NCBI GenBank assembly: GCA_000727475.1
Contig: KL647298.1
Location: 2,495,067 to 2,559,066, forward strand
Source: Sarcocystis neurona
Taxonomy: Eukaryota > Apicomplexa > Conoidasida > Eucoccidiorida > Sarcocystidae
DNA length: 64,000 bases
Direction: 5' to 3'
Under the pieces are notes generated by a model that was not told the origin of the DNA, did not search any database, and worked only from the letters and a program-made list of their open reading frames with translations. Both the position numbers and the translations under genes were made by a program. Numbering within the stretch: position 1 is the stretch's first letter; each line of letters starts with the position of its first letter. This document shows positions 34,401 through 43,900 of this stretch, one piece after another.

Positions 34401-37400
34401 TCTGTTTTCAGCAGCCGACCCGTAGACCAACACGCCACAATCAAGTCAAAAGCAGCAGCAGCAGCAGAAAAGAGCAGCAGCAGGGAAGAGCAGCACCGGG
34501 GAAGAGCAGCAACAGGGAAGAGCAGCAACAGGGAAGAGCAGCAACAGGGAAGAGCAGCAGCAGCTCGCGACTTTACCACCGGCTATACAAATATATATAT
34601 ATATATAACTAGAGATAGGGAGATAGAGAGAGATGTTAGTGTAGACATGGAGACGCATAGGGGCACCTGCATTCAAAGAGGCCGGTTCTCAGGAAAGGCA
34701 AGACGCATGCAGCGGCAGAAAGAGAGAGGAGGCGCACACGCTGCAGCAGCAGCAGGACACTGAAGTTTTGCAATCATCATACGTCTCCTCGCAGTTAGGA
34801 GGACATTAGACATGCAGTCTGCAGCAGACCCCACACTTTCAGATACGCAAGTCCGAAGGAGTGAGAAGTAGACACGCACTGGGCAGCAGACCCCACACTC
34901 TCACACGCACGCACACAAATCCGAGTGAGAAGTAGACATGGATTCAGCAGCAAAGTCACTAGGTGTATCCTCCGGGTTTTCGCAGCAGCTTGCTCGGACA
35001 GCGCGTGTGCTGCCGCTCCTCTACTTGCAGGAGTAACGACGTAGAGACAGGAAGCAAACGCCTCCTGCAGCGGCAGCAGAGCAGCGATGGTGTGGCCTGG
35101 GGAGCTCGCAGAAAGTCGCGTAGCTGCCGGCACAAAAAGAGAGAGGGCTAGAAACCAAGAAAGAGAGAGGCACACACAGACACGTACACGTCTGTTCTCC
35201 CTTCCTGCGTTTCCTCGTCCTCTCTGAAAAGGGGAGCAGCACACAGACGCACGTGCAGCAGCAGCGGCAGATGCAGCACGCAGCCGTGTGTGCTCTCCCT
35301 CCGTTGCTCCTTCTGTGAAGCGGCCTCGCTCCGCATGCAGCGAGGAAAGTCGGAACAGAGAAAGTGGGACAAGTGTTCTGTGGAGAAGAATTTGCATGCA
35401 GCGAGAAGAGACAGAGACACACACAGACACGTATACGTATGTTTTCCCTGCGCATGCGCTTCGCACAGGTCGTTGCCCGACGCCGTGTAGATGGTGGGGA
35501 GGGAGGAATTACTACTGTTCTGCGGAGCAGCCAACACTTCGCGGCCCGCATGCAAGTCGGAAAAGAAAACTGGGATGCCTTTCCTGCCCAGAGCCCCTTC
35601 TGTGGAAGCGTGTGGAGCAGCGAGAAGAAAGAGGGAGACGAGAACTTCTATTTGGAAAAAGAGAAACCGAAGAGAAAAGTGGACCCTTCTACTCTCAAGA
35701 GAGACCGTGGAACAACTCTGCTTCGTGTAGAAGACCAAGCGAGAGAAGCCCCGAAATTCTTCACGGCAAAGAAGAGAGACGGGACAGAGACGGGGAGAAG
35801 TTGCGCTGTCCAGGAGACTCTGCGCTCCATGACAGCAGAAAGCCGGCCAGGTTCGTGTAAATGTTTCAGAAGCGAAGACGGTGGAAGCGGGTAGAAAGAC
35901 GAGGAGAAAGCAAGAAGAAAGTAGGTCACGCCAGTAAGAATGCTTGAGAAGTACAACGGCGGAGGTTAAGTGCAAATACAAAATGTGTGGATGGCTTCCA
36001 GCCTTTCCTTCCCATATAAAGCCAAGTGCATGCGTTCCTACCGACGTGAGCGACACCATCCGCAGAAGAAGAATCTTCGGGTAGTTCTTGCAGAGTGTGT
36101 CTGCATAGAGTGTGCCTCATGCATGTATTCATATTCAAGTCCGGGGCATGTATATGTGTATGTGTAAAACGCGGGGGACACACACACATGCACACGTGTG
36201 TGCATGCAGATATGCATGAGTAAAGGCCTGTTGACGCTCGGGTGTATCTCCTCTCCCAGACTAGTATAGGTACGCCGCTAACACATATATATACATGCAT
36301 GTTGAAGTACAGAGGTGTCCTCTTCTACGCAGATACAGGCAAGCTGCGCTACGTGAAAGTCAAAGGGAGATTGCTCCGACACCTCTCCGTGTATCCCTTC
36401 CTCTTTGCAGCCCCACAACAACTATCTTATCCATATACACATGTATATCGTATATACATATACATATGTATGTATGCACATGTTTTCCCCCTTTTCATCT
36501 ATCTTATCCATATATATGTAGGTTTTATATATAGGTTTTTCCTTTATTGTGTGTCTCTATCTATTTGCACCCCCAATATATATTTACGTATATGCGATCA
36601 CATGTTCCTCTGTCTCTATCCCTGTATCCATATACGCACACAAAGGTATGTAGATACGTGTGCTCTCTTCGTCCCCCCTCTGTGTATGTGTCTTCATATC
36701 CACGTGTGTTCTCCTTTTGCCGTCTCTTCCCCTATCTCTTCGTATGGATCTGCACCTATAAAGCCGGGCACCTACGTCTTCCCCTTCCTCTCTTTTTTTC
36801 TGCGTGTCTACCGCTGTCCCTCTGTCGACGAAAACTGTCCATTCGTAGGCGGTCGTGCAACACACGCACACACATATACACATGCAGAGACACGGAGGCA
36901 GCAGCAGAGAAAGTCCCTCAGCTGATCGAAAGCACCCGCGGTCCTGCATCGGACGGGGCATAAGGCCAGACGGCTGAGGCCTTCCAGCTGAGCGTAAGAG
37001 ACGCCTTTCTCAGGCAGAACGCGGGAGACATCTGTGTCTGGGTATCTACACACACACTGCCTTTTATCCGGCGGCGTGGAAAATCGCATACTTCTGTAGC
37101 AGCGCTGCGTCGCGTCTCCTCCGTCTCCGGGCCCTCCCCCCGCCCTGCCTATCTCTCCTTGTCAGTGTGCGGCAGTCTATTCTTCCGGCTATCTTCTGCC
37201 GCTGTGTCTCTTCGTGCGCGTGTCTCGCCGTCTCCGGTCTGCCAGAAGTGACGGGTGGTCACGCGTCGCCGAGCTGCATGCGCGGGGCTCTCCTCTGACT
37301 ATCCACGCGTTATCTACGACTACGCGCAGATATCTCTCGACGCGGGTTTTTTCATAGTAGACGCTCGTAATCTACTTTTTATCTTCTGTTAGATATTCGA

Positions 37401-40400
37401 AGTCTACTACTAGATGTACGTATGTGTGTGGACTTTTGATTCTCTTCCTATTGAACTCTTTAATAATCTTCTAGACGTCTGTCGATAGCCTACACAGACC
37501 TACCTACTGCCTTTCTGTGGGCATGCGAGTGTGCCTAGTTTTCATCTGTTATACAGTCATTATCTACTACATCTATCTATATACATAGAGATATAGAGAG
37601 AGAGAAAGGGAGAGATTAATAGATAGTCTACAGAAGATCTACTGTATCTGCATATATATATATGTGTGTGTGTTTAGGTGGCTTCGTTTCCCTATTTACC
37701 CATACTCTACTCCACATATACATATATGTATATATATGTGGATACATAGATAGATAGTCTACAGAAGACCTACTGTCTCTACTTATATGTGTGTGTGTGT
37801 GTGTTGACGGCTTCTTTTTCCTATTTATCTATAATCTACTATATTTATAGCCTGTAGAAGATCTACATCCTCTGCGTATCTATATGTGTGTGTGTTATGA
37901 CTTCGTTTTACTATCTATCGACACTCTACTACACATGTGTATATATGTTGCCCTAGGACAGCAGCAGCAAAATAAACGGCCAGCCGGCGCCCTGCATGGG
38001 TCAGCAGGGGAAAAAACAGCAGCACGCCCACATCCGAGCAGGATAGCAGCAGCAAGCAGGGAAAGCGGCGACCCAGCAACGCCTTCGGTCGCAGAAGTCA
38101 ATATTTCTTTACAGAGGAACCCGGCTACATCTAATCTTTGTGTCGGAATAGATATAACAGATACATAGATACACAAACATGTACGTAAAGCGTAGCGATC
38201 GCAAAAAAAAAATGTTGCATGCACCTGAAGAAACAGAGGCACAGAGGGAAGGAACAACTCCAAGACATTGCGGAAAGTAGCGGCCGCAACCCGACAAAAC
38301 CGGGATAGATACGGCCCCCCCTGTACATACGCGTATATTTATGTTTGTATACGTGGACGCAGTAGGCAACGAGAATATATATGCGACATTCTCTTTGTAT
38401 GTGTAACTGTATGTGTATACACGTATACCACGTATACGTATATGTATATATATATATATATATATGAGCAGCAGGGAGAGGAAATTACCAGTTGTTTCCT
38501 GCCCCGGATACATCTGCGATAAGCTGCGTGGTATCAAAAAGGCTGCCGATAGACCCCCGCAGCAGCTGTCGCAGCACGCCCTCTTCCATATCAACTAGCA
38601 CAGCCTACAGCAACACCAGCGCAACAGCAGCAGCAGCAGCTGGAGGATTAATGTGGCAGCGGAGCTGGTAGAGCAACAGTAGTGAGGGCAGCAGCAGCAG
38701 AGCAGCAGCAGCACTTGAGCTGCAGCTGGAGCAGCCGGCAGTAGCACCAGACCAGCAGCTGCTGCGTCAAAGCAGCAGCAAAGTCGGAAGAGGAGCGGGC
38801 GGAGCAGCAGCACGGCAGCAGCACTGTCAGACTTGCAGCACGCACAGCACGAGAGCAGCAGCTACATCAGGGCAGCAGTACAAGTATCGTTTAGAAAAGC
38901 AACAGCAGCACCGAACCAGCTGAGCGACAGCGACACCAGAGTTCCCCTCCCCCCCCCGCGCGGCAGCAGCAACCAAAGAGCTGTACCGCCGATAGTATGG
39001 CGAAAACAAGCAGCAGCAGCAGCAGAGCATCAGCCTCTGTAGGGCACCCTGCAAGCAGCAGAGACGTACTAGCAGCACCGACAACATCGAGCAACAGCAG
39101 GACCACCCGAGCAACAGCAGCGCGTCAGACAGCAGCTACACAAGACATTACGTAGGCGGTAGGAGGAGCAGCAGAAGTAGCAGCAGTCGAGCACCGAGCG
39201 CATGCACAGGAGGTGCAGAACAAAACAAGCAGGCAGCAGCAACATCACGGCAGGGAAGCGGCCCGCTCTCCTGCGTAGAAACTGCGGGCGATCGGGGCTC
39301 TTCTTGCGTCCTCAAAGCAGATCGGTAGCAGCCGAGAAGCAACAGCGTCAGGCCGTTGGCTCTCGCAGCTGAACGGCAGTACACGAACTCTTGTGCATGC
39401 ACACCGGGGGCAGGCTGTTCCACCTTTCAAAGCAACCCGCAGCGCAGCCTCCAGAAGCGGCACAGCAACAGCAGCAGTCCCCCCGGAAAAAAAGGTGCAG
39501 GGAAGAAGCTGCTTCACAGGCAGCAGCACTCGAGTTCCTCCGGTCTTGGCGTGAGAGAATGCACAGCAGGCAGTTCAGCTAGCAGCAGCCCCAGCAGCAG
39601 CAGGAAATGTAAGAGGGAGAGAGGGGCACGGCCTGCAGCGGGTGAGATTGCACAGCAAAGGCCTAAGCAGCAGCGGCAGCAATCTTAGGAGCAGCCCCAG
39701 GAAAAGAAGCAGCGGAGGCAGCAGGAGCAGCTGGAGGCGCAAGGACGGATGCAGCAGTACAAGAAACAGCAGCCCTAGGAGCGCAGAGGCACCCGAAGCA
39801 AATGCAAACGCAGCCGAAGTAAAAGCAACAGCAGCAGCAGCACGATCAACAGCAGGACCTGCACAAGCAGCAGCAGCAGCAGCACAAGCAGCAGCAGCAG
39901 CACAAGCAGCCGCAGCAGCACAAGCAGCCGCAGCAGCAACAGGAAGACAAGCAACAGCAGCAACACAAGCAGCAGCAGCAGCTGAGGCAGAGGGGGGAAA
40001 GGCAGCAGCTGCGGAAGAAGTAACGGTAGCACTACGTTTTAAGCGGTTAATATGATGAACTTCAGGAACGCATACCCGGGCCTTCAGGCCTGCAACTGCT
40101 GCGCAGGGGTCTCGTAGACTCGATCTGAACACAAACATCCAATGCGCGCAACAAATGAATTTTTTTATACACGTGACGCTATATATATGTATGAGTAGGT
40201 ATATATATGTATACGGTAACTACACAGATAACGATAAATAGATAGGCAATTACATCTACGCAAAGTGGTCACACTCAAGCACTTCAACATTACACTTTTT
40301 CCACATTTCTGGAAGTGCGAGGTGTATGGAGTCGCCTACCCATACACACGCATATATACGTATATATACATATATATGTATATAAGCGCATGTCTACTGT

Positions 40401-40934
40401 ATGTGTAACTTGTCGACCTATGTATGTACGTGCACACGTATCTGAGTAGTTCCTTCCACGTAGAGGCGGACTTTCTCTGTTTTCCCTGGTCAAGTAGGAC
40501 TAGGCTTGGGACCGGTAGAGACAGCCATAAGGCGCTTACCTTGTCGAAGCTGGGATGAAGAAAGTTGACATGGCATCGTCGAAGTGACACGCCGCAGTAG
40601 AAGCGAGTCCCGTTGCTCCTGCTGCATCTCCTCCTTCTCCTCCTCCGGCGTCTTCTGCCGATGTTGCTTTGATGTCTCCCGGTGGTGGTGGTGCTGCTGA
40701 CGCTGCTGCTTCTCCTGCTGCTGTCCCCCCTCCCGCTGTTGCTGCCGCGGTTCCTGCTCCTCCACCTTTTGCCGCTGCTCCTCCGGCTCCTGATGTTGCT
40801 GCCGTGCTGGCTGTTCCTCCTGCTACTGCAGGTGCCGCAGCGGCGAGGTGCTCCTGCAGCAGCAACTCCCATAGTCTGCACCCGACTTGATTGCCGCATT
40901 GTCCCACTTGTATCACTACCACTTCCCTAGGCAT
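17616..40934 (-). CDS. TUBE1: epsilon-tubulin, twelve-exon gene
   Basis: Epsilon-tubulin is a GTP-binding tubulin of centrioles and basal bodies, needed for triplet microtubules. Twelve exons (17616-18170, 19831-19923, 22993-23074, 24571-24645, 26418-26657, 28521-28636, 30062-30252, 33029-33095, 33813-33903, 38489-38604, 40076-40124, 40540-40934) sum to 2,070 nt, giving 689 residues with every phase matching. Landmarks: N-terminal VGQCGNQVG (10-18), [17 protein letters not shown], the tubulin GGGTGSG loop (226-232), [46 protein letters not shown] with [45 protein letters not shown], and [10 protein letters not shown] near the C-terminus. DDVI.SPYNS, LVPFP and AHLHHY mark epsilon rather than alpha, beta or gamma tubulin. 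It is longer than typical (about 475) because of an Ala/Gly/Thr insertion near residues 33-113 and a C-terminal extension. Introns make up 91% of the locus. Confidence 0.96.
18550..19160 (+). repeat. TACATACA microsatellite in TUBE1 intron 11
   Basis: About 600 bases of TACATACACATA and ACGTATATACAC units, producing long but meaningless Tyr/Ile/His/Thr frames on the plus strand and Cys/Met/Val/Tyr frames on the minus strand. Confidence 0.95.
19831..19923 (-). CDS. TUBE1: TUBE1 exon 11
   Basis: Acceptor ATGGTGCAG and donor GTAAGC. It encodes [20 protein letters not shown] and [11 protein letters not shown], aligned with SLLALANNTCVKPTFMELKE and RFMRLYKKK. Confidence 0.93.
20360..20640 (+). 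repeat. TATATA/ACATAT microsatellite in TUBE1 intron 10
   Basis: AT-rich tracts alternating with TACGTACAC. No coding signal between here and exon 10 other than repeats. Confidence 0.85.
20975..21175 (+). repeat. pyrimidine tract (TCTCTC) in TUBE1 intron 10
   Basis: About 200 bases of nearly pure C/T on the plus strand, so purine-rich in the TUBE1 transcript. Confidence 0.9.
21387..21672 (+). repeat. five-unit 60-61 bp tandem array with a palindromic core
   Basis: Units start near 21387, 21448, 21508, 21569 and 21630. Each has TTGTAGARAAAGAGCGTCCA, then a TGTACGTACA-type palindrome, then CTGCAGC. Units alternate between two flank types, AGCTGCTGCCACAGAG and AGCATCTGACACGGAG. Confidence 0.95.
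22395..22720 (+). repeat. (ACAT)n / (TACATA)n microsatellite in TUBE1 intron 10
   Basis: Near-perfect ACATACATACAT with TATA interruptions, ending in CACACACACA and ACAGACACAG. Confidence 0.97.
22993..23074 (-). CDS. TUBE1: TUBE1 exon 10
   Basis: Acceptor TTTTTCTGCAG and donor GTGACT. It encodes [20 protein letters not shown] and RVPPLKQ, matching KPSLQFVSWNQEGWKTSLCSVPP. Confidence 0.95.
23180..23910 (+). repeat. ~730 bp polypyrimidine-biased tract in TUBE1 intron 9
   Basis: Almost continuous C/T on the plus strand (TCTTCCC, CTCTCTC, TTTTCC words), so GA-rich in the TUBE1 sense strand. Open frames here read Ser/Leu/Phe/Pro and are not genes. Confidence 0.9.
24571..24645 (-). CDS. TUBE1: TUBE1 exon 9
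   Basis: Acceptor CATGCGCAG and donor GTATGA. It encodes [20 protein letters not shown] and SGIK, the family ACALMVRGNVQISDLRRNI segment. Phases join exons 8 and 10 exactly. Confidence 0.9.
24775..25225 (+). repeat. palindrome-bearing repeats in TUBE1 intron 8
   Basis: Perfect palindromes at 24814-24825 and 25207-25220. Between them are two 64-bp tandem units (from 24931 and 24995), each carrying GGTGTCTSTACACC with conserved GACGCGCGARCG flanks. Confidence 0.85.
25600..26350 (+). repeat. four-copy ~150-190 bp GATA-rich repeat in TUBE1 intron 8
   Basis: Copies near 25727, 25877, 26023 and 26212 share GTATTTGTGAGRGCACA, then a TACGTAGAGRGA block, then GACAGAAACACAA, joined by ATATAGATAGA linkers. 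Confidence 0.7.
26418..26657 (-). CDS. TUBE1: TUBE1 exon 8
   Basis: Acceptor CCGTGCAG and donor GTACGC. It encodes [20 protein letters not shown] and [16 protein letters not shown], then a segment around [20 protein letters not shown] aligned with the loop preceding the family HSLYLACALMVRG. Confidence 0.95.
26699..27985 (+). repeat. CAG array with assembly gap in TUBE1 intron 7
   Basis: CAGCAGCAGAGCGACAG units run into the gap from 26699 and resume after it to about 27985. The array lies between exons 7 and 8. Confidence 0.97.
27044..27783. other. assembly gap, 740 N
   Basis: Run of N. Both sides are the same CAG/CGACAG array, so the repeat length is unknown and the gap size may be nominal. 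Confidence 1.
28521..28636 (-). CDS. TUBE1: TUBE1 exon 7
   Basis: Acceptor GCGTCTGCAG and donor GTAAAT. It encodes a Gln/Gly/Lys-rich spacer and then [19 protein letters not shown], matching KPFDAMNNIVANLLLNLT of human epsilon-tubulin. Confidence 0.95.
28960..29470 (+). repeat. GATA/TAGA microsatellite in TUBE1 intron 6
   Basis: ATAGATAGACAG and GATATAGA units over about 500 bases, followed by TATACGTATA tracts (29680-29930) up to exon 6. Confidence 0.9.
30062..30252 (-). CDS. TUBE1: TUBE1 exon 6
   Basis: Acceptor TTGCATGCAG and donor GTAGCC. It encodes [40 protein letters not shown] and [20 protein letters not shown], matching the human segment EDDVITSPYNSILAMKELNE closely. Confidence 0.97.
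30400..32560 (+). repeat. TATATGTA/TATGTG microsatellite in TUBE1 intron 5
   Basis: Dense TATATATGTATA tracts, broken by unique sequence at 31320-31680 in which I see no coding signal. Confidence 0.85.
33029..33095 (-). CDS. TUBE1: TUBE1 exon 5, GGGTGSG phosphate loop
   Basis: Acceptor GCTGCTCAG and donor GTCCGT, 67 nt. It encodes [20 protein letters not shown] and LK. The glycine-rich tubulin signature binds the GTP phosphates. The upstream side of the exon abuts a CAG block at 33079-33298. Confidence 0.97.
33079..33298 (+). repeat. CAG block overlapping the start of TUBE1 exon 5
   Basis: GCAGCAGCAGAAGCAG units fill intron 4 next to exon 5. On the TUBE1 strand they are CTG repeats and supply the pyrimidine-rich tract before the acceptor. 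Confidence 0.85.
33550..33830 (+). repeat. four-copy repeat containing the TUBE1 exon 4 donor region
   Basis: Copies near 33553, 33627, 33684 and 33790, each with GCAGCAA...CTGRGGAGAGTCTG-like sequence and an AT-rich linker. The last copy spans the real exon 4/intron 4 border at 33813. Confidence 0.85.
33813..33903 (-). CDS. TUBE1: TUBE1 exon 4
   Basis: Acceptor TGCTCGTAG and donor GTTCGT. It encodes [20 protein letters not shown] and [10 protein letters not shown], aligned with AVGHKVFGSLYQDQILEKFR of the human protein. The donor border lies inside a tandem repeat (see findings). Confidence 0.93.
34210..34575 (+). repeat. CAG block in TUBE1 intron 3
   Basis: GCAGCAGCAG units, ending with five copies of the 15-mer GGGAAGAGCAGCAAC or close variants at 34485-34560. 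Confidence 0.9.
34800..34940 (+). repeat. two-copy ~65 bp repeat in TUBE1 intron 3
   Basis: CAGCAGACCCCACACT recurs near 34823 and 34886. Both copies end in GAGTGAGAAGTAGACA. Confidence 0.7.
35000..37530. other. unique part of TUBE1 intron 3
   Basis: Mixed-composition sequence with open frames on both strands but no peptide I recognise. A plus-strand stretch near 36300-36410 ([20 protein letters not shown]) is the most protein-like. It lacks partners and I do not call it a gene. Confidence 0.5.
37560..37950 (+). repeat. three-copy ~95-135 bp repeat in TUBE1 intron 3
   Basis: Blocks starting TAGTCTACAGAAGATCTACT near 37624, 37755 and 37848. Each continues with TATATGTGTGTGTG, CTTCGTTT and CTATTTAYCYATACTCTACT. 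Confidence 0.8.
38489..38604 (-). CDS. TUBE1: TUBE1 exon 3
   Basis: Acceptor TTGCTGTAG and donor GTAATT. It encodes [18 protein letters not shown] and [17 protein letters not shown], including the SGAGNNW loop, whose Trp codon is split by the intron. Confidence 0.97.
38610..40030 (+). repeat. CAG-rich block in TUBE1 intron 2
   Basis: Irregular CAGCAGCAG and GCAGCACAAGC units across the whole intron on the plus strand (CTG in the transcript). They are open in several frames without conserved content. Confidence 0.9.
40076..40124 (-). CDS. TUBE1: TUBE1 exon 2
   Basis: A 49-nt exon with acceptor GTTCAG and donor GTATGC. It encodes [16 protein letters not shown]. The LKAR tail and its join to AVLVDMEEG in exon 3 match human LKARAVLIDMEEG. 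Confidence 0.9.
40540..40934 (-). CDS. TUBE1: TUBE1 exon 1
   Basis: ATG at 40934-40932. [18 protein letters not shown] is the universal tubulin N-terminus. After LLLQEHLA comes about 80 residues of Ala/Gly/Thr/Pro, and then the conserved helix resumes at [15 protein letters not shown]. Donor GTAAGC, phase 2 out. Confidence 0.95.
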
Positions 40935-43900
40935 GTTGAAGATCTGTTTCGGGAATGAAGAGCCGGGGAAGAAGGCGAGGTTTATTGTGAGTGCACTGAA
41001 GCGGAAATGTGGTATGTGCGAAGAAGGGGAAGCAAAATGCGGTGGTGCGCTTCAACAGAACATCAACAAACAAAAGTAGGGGGACCTGCTCGACGGACAG
41101 ACGTGTACGTGCCTGCCGGGGTGGGGGCAGTATGGGGGAAGCCTTTGTTCCCCTACACGTGCAGGAAAAAACTGAAGGAGTCAGCTGCGGTTATTATTTC
41201 TCAGGGTAGGGTACCAAACAAAACCCAGCATGACGAATTCTTCAACTCAAAACATCGGCATGAAGTCCTGCGATTGAAGCTGCATATATGCAAATATTCA
41301 TTCATCCTTTTGAGAACGGCGTGCTGCACGCATCTACTTGGACGTACATATGTGTGTGTGTGTTTATGTATATGTATGAGTGTGTTTGTTTCGCTGACGT
41401 GTGTGTCTACCTATATATTCAGACATGCGTTTGTGGAAAGTAGATTGTGGATGCGGCTAAATATATCGCGTTCGCGTGCGTTCACTCTTTTCACTTGTAC
41501 ACAACCACAAGGATTACCTACGACATATATACATATGTATATATATATACATGTACTGGCGGCAACGAATACATTTACACGTATGCATACATATACATTT
41601 ACATATATATATATATATACATAAATAAGAGAGAGAGGGAGGAGAGGAAGGAGTGACCGAAACAGAACAGGCCAGGACGGGCACTCGAGGCATGACACAA
41701 AGCATTAATAGACCTTAAACTGTGAAGTACATTCAACTTGGGTTGCCCACACAACAGTGCGCAAGTGCAGAGAACCGCTGTTCGGAAAGCGCAACCCGTC
41801 CACTGAGACTCAACAGCGTCTTCTTTAGCTCCAGTTAAGTGAAAAGTGGGGAATTTCCACAAGAGATGGAAGTTAGGGAAAATAAACTGCATCAGGGGAC
41901 GGCGGTATAATGCGCGGGCAACAAAAATTACGATACAGTGAGGTCCGCGTAGTATCCAGTTCTATGCAGATCTCATAAAGCTGGAACATTTGAGAGAAGG
42001 TCCGACTCAATTAAGGAGTCTCGAAGTTGGAAGAACTCCGGCTATAACTTCCCACACACACCGGGAGATACGAAAGATTTCCGTAGATTTCCGCGACCTA
42101 CACGTTAGAATATTTGACACCGGTTCGTTTCAACTCTATTAAACATACAATCTTGAAAACCGTGTGGCAAAGTGTCGGGCCAGCTCCACCAAGTAGCGCT
42201 GGACTCGGTGTCCATCCATGAGATCCACAGCCGAAGCCGTGCCCTACTAGGGTAGCTGCGTCCACAGTATATTCTATTTTCCATCCTGCATATTGAGCAA
42301 AGACTTTTGAAAGGAGAATAGGGGTGTTTGAAGCGTTTGAAAAATCCAAATTTTGAGGTGAAAAGGCGCAATTAAATTGAGTCGTGTGCAAGGGTGGATC
42401 GCGCAGTCTGGCGGTGGTGGGTGTGCGCCTGCGTGTTGTGTGTGCGTGGGTACCGCCTTGTCGAGCTGTCGCCCGTCGTTCCTATACACTGCCCGGCGCA
42501 CCATACGAAAGAAAACAGCAAATGTACCTGAGGCAGTGGGTGAGCGTAAAAACTCACACGTAGCGTGTAGACAACTAAACCGGATTTGGGGATAAGCTGT
42601 GTGCTCGGCTGTAGTTTAAAGAGCACAATATGTAAACGTGTATATACGTGTGTAAGGAAGAAGGGTAGAAAAGCTTTTCACGCGGCGATGTCACATACGT
42701 ATGTAGACAAACGTACACGGAAGAAAACTGAAAAAGCGGCTCACCGGCGGATACGGTATCGGGCGTGTATGGACCAGGAGGATTTACATCTGTATTCGGT
42801 TACTATTTCTGCACTTAAACGTATAAGCGCGAATGGTAACGCGTAGACAGGGTGCAACGAATCAGGACAAGAGCACCAATTCACTTGTAGGTGACGACAG
42901 AGACTGAGAACTTGGCGTAGTGAAATATCACAAAGTGCTTTGTCCGTTAGTGCGGCGAAGGCAGAGAACTTGGCTCAGTGAGGTAGCACAAAGGGCTTCC
43001 TTTGATATTCCGGTGCTACCGTTCAGACATCTTGTGTCACTCGTACTTTGTGATCACCTTATTCCTATCCACTATGCCTTTCAATTCCTCCAGTCGGCTG
43101 CACGCCCCTCTTATCACTCTAATGATCCCTCTTGGCCTTCTCATCCTGCTTCCCCTCTACTTCCATCCCCCTTTCCCTTCGTCTCTTCTCAGCTGCATTC
43201 CGGTGCAAAACAGTGCCAGCGCTGGAAAAAAGCGATCTGTCTCTGCACGCACGTGTCTGTCACATGCGCGTGTACGCGTACATTTGTAAACTGCGTCCAT
43301 GAAAGGCGTACGTGTGCCGTCAAAAGTGTGCGCTGATAATCACTGTTTCCAGTTCAACGTAAGTATCGAAGCAAGAACCGTTACAATCGCTTTAGTCTCA
43401 ATTCCTACGCAAAGTGATTCAAGCTGGCAGAACGTTGCACCAGTACGAGGGCAATGACGTGTTTGTTAGCGGCACCGATCTGACCCCTGCCGGGGGCCAC
43501 TGCACTACGTTTGTGATGTATCGCTGACGCATTGGGAGACGAGTTCCATCTCCTCCGTGACGCTCCTGTCTTTCAAGATTAATGTACAGACTGTAAATTA
43601 CCGTCGGTGCTGGACAGACTTCTACCCTGTCATTCAGTGCATGAATAGAAAAGCGTTCCGACAAGCTATTATTCCGGCTAGTCTGTGAGTGATCCCAGTA
43701 CCTACGCGAGCTGAGCGATCGTCCGTAGCGGGTTGCTGTTGATGAAGCAATCCAGTGTATAAGCAGTGTGATATTCCCAACTGAACAATTTAGTTCCACT
43801 TGACCACGAAACCCGCTGGCACGCATTCAATGAACTTTGCAGGGCAACTCTGCGCATTCGCAAACAACAACGTGGGCGTGCGTACACCACACTTCGCACT

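Noticed and set aside
35148..36059. 303-residue minus-strand frame in TUBE1 intron 3
   Set aside because: No recognisable peptide. It lies between TUBE1 exons 3 and 4, whose phases join without it.
39642..40055. Ala-rich plus-strand frame of 137 residues
   Set aside because: GCA/CAG repeat in TUBE1 intron 2. The adjoining real exon (40076-40124) is on the other strand.
40933..41000. Plus-strand frame [18 protein letters not shown] ending at a GTGAGT
   Set aside because: It overlaps the TUBE1 start codon by two bases and has no partner exon or known relative. More likely the TUBE1 upstream region read in reverse.
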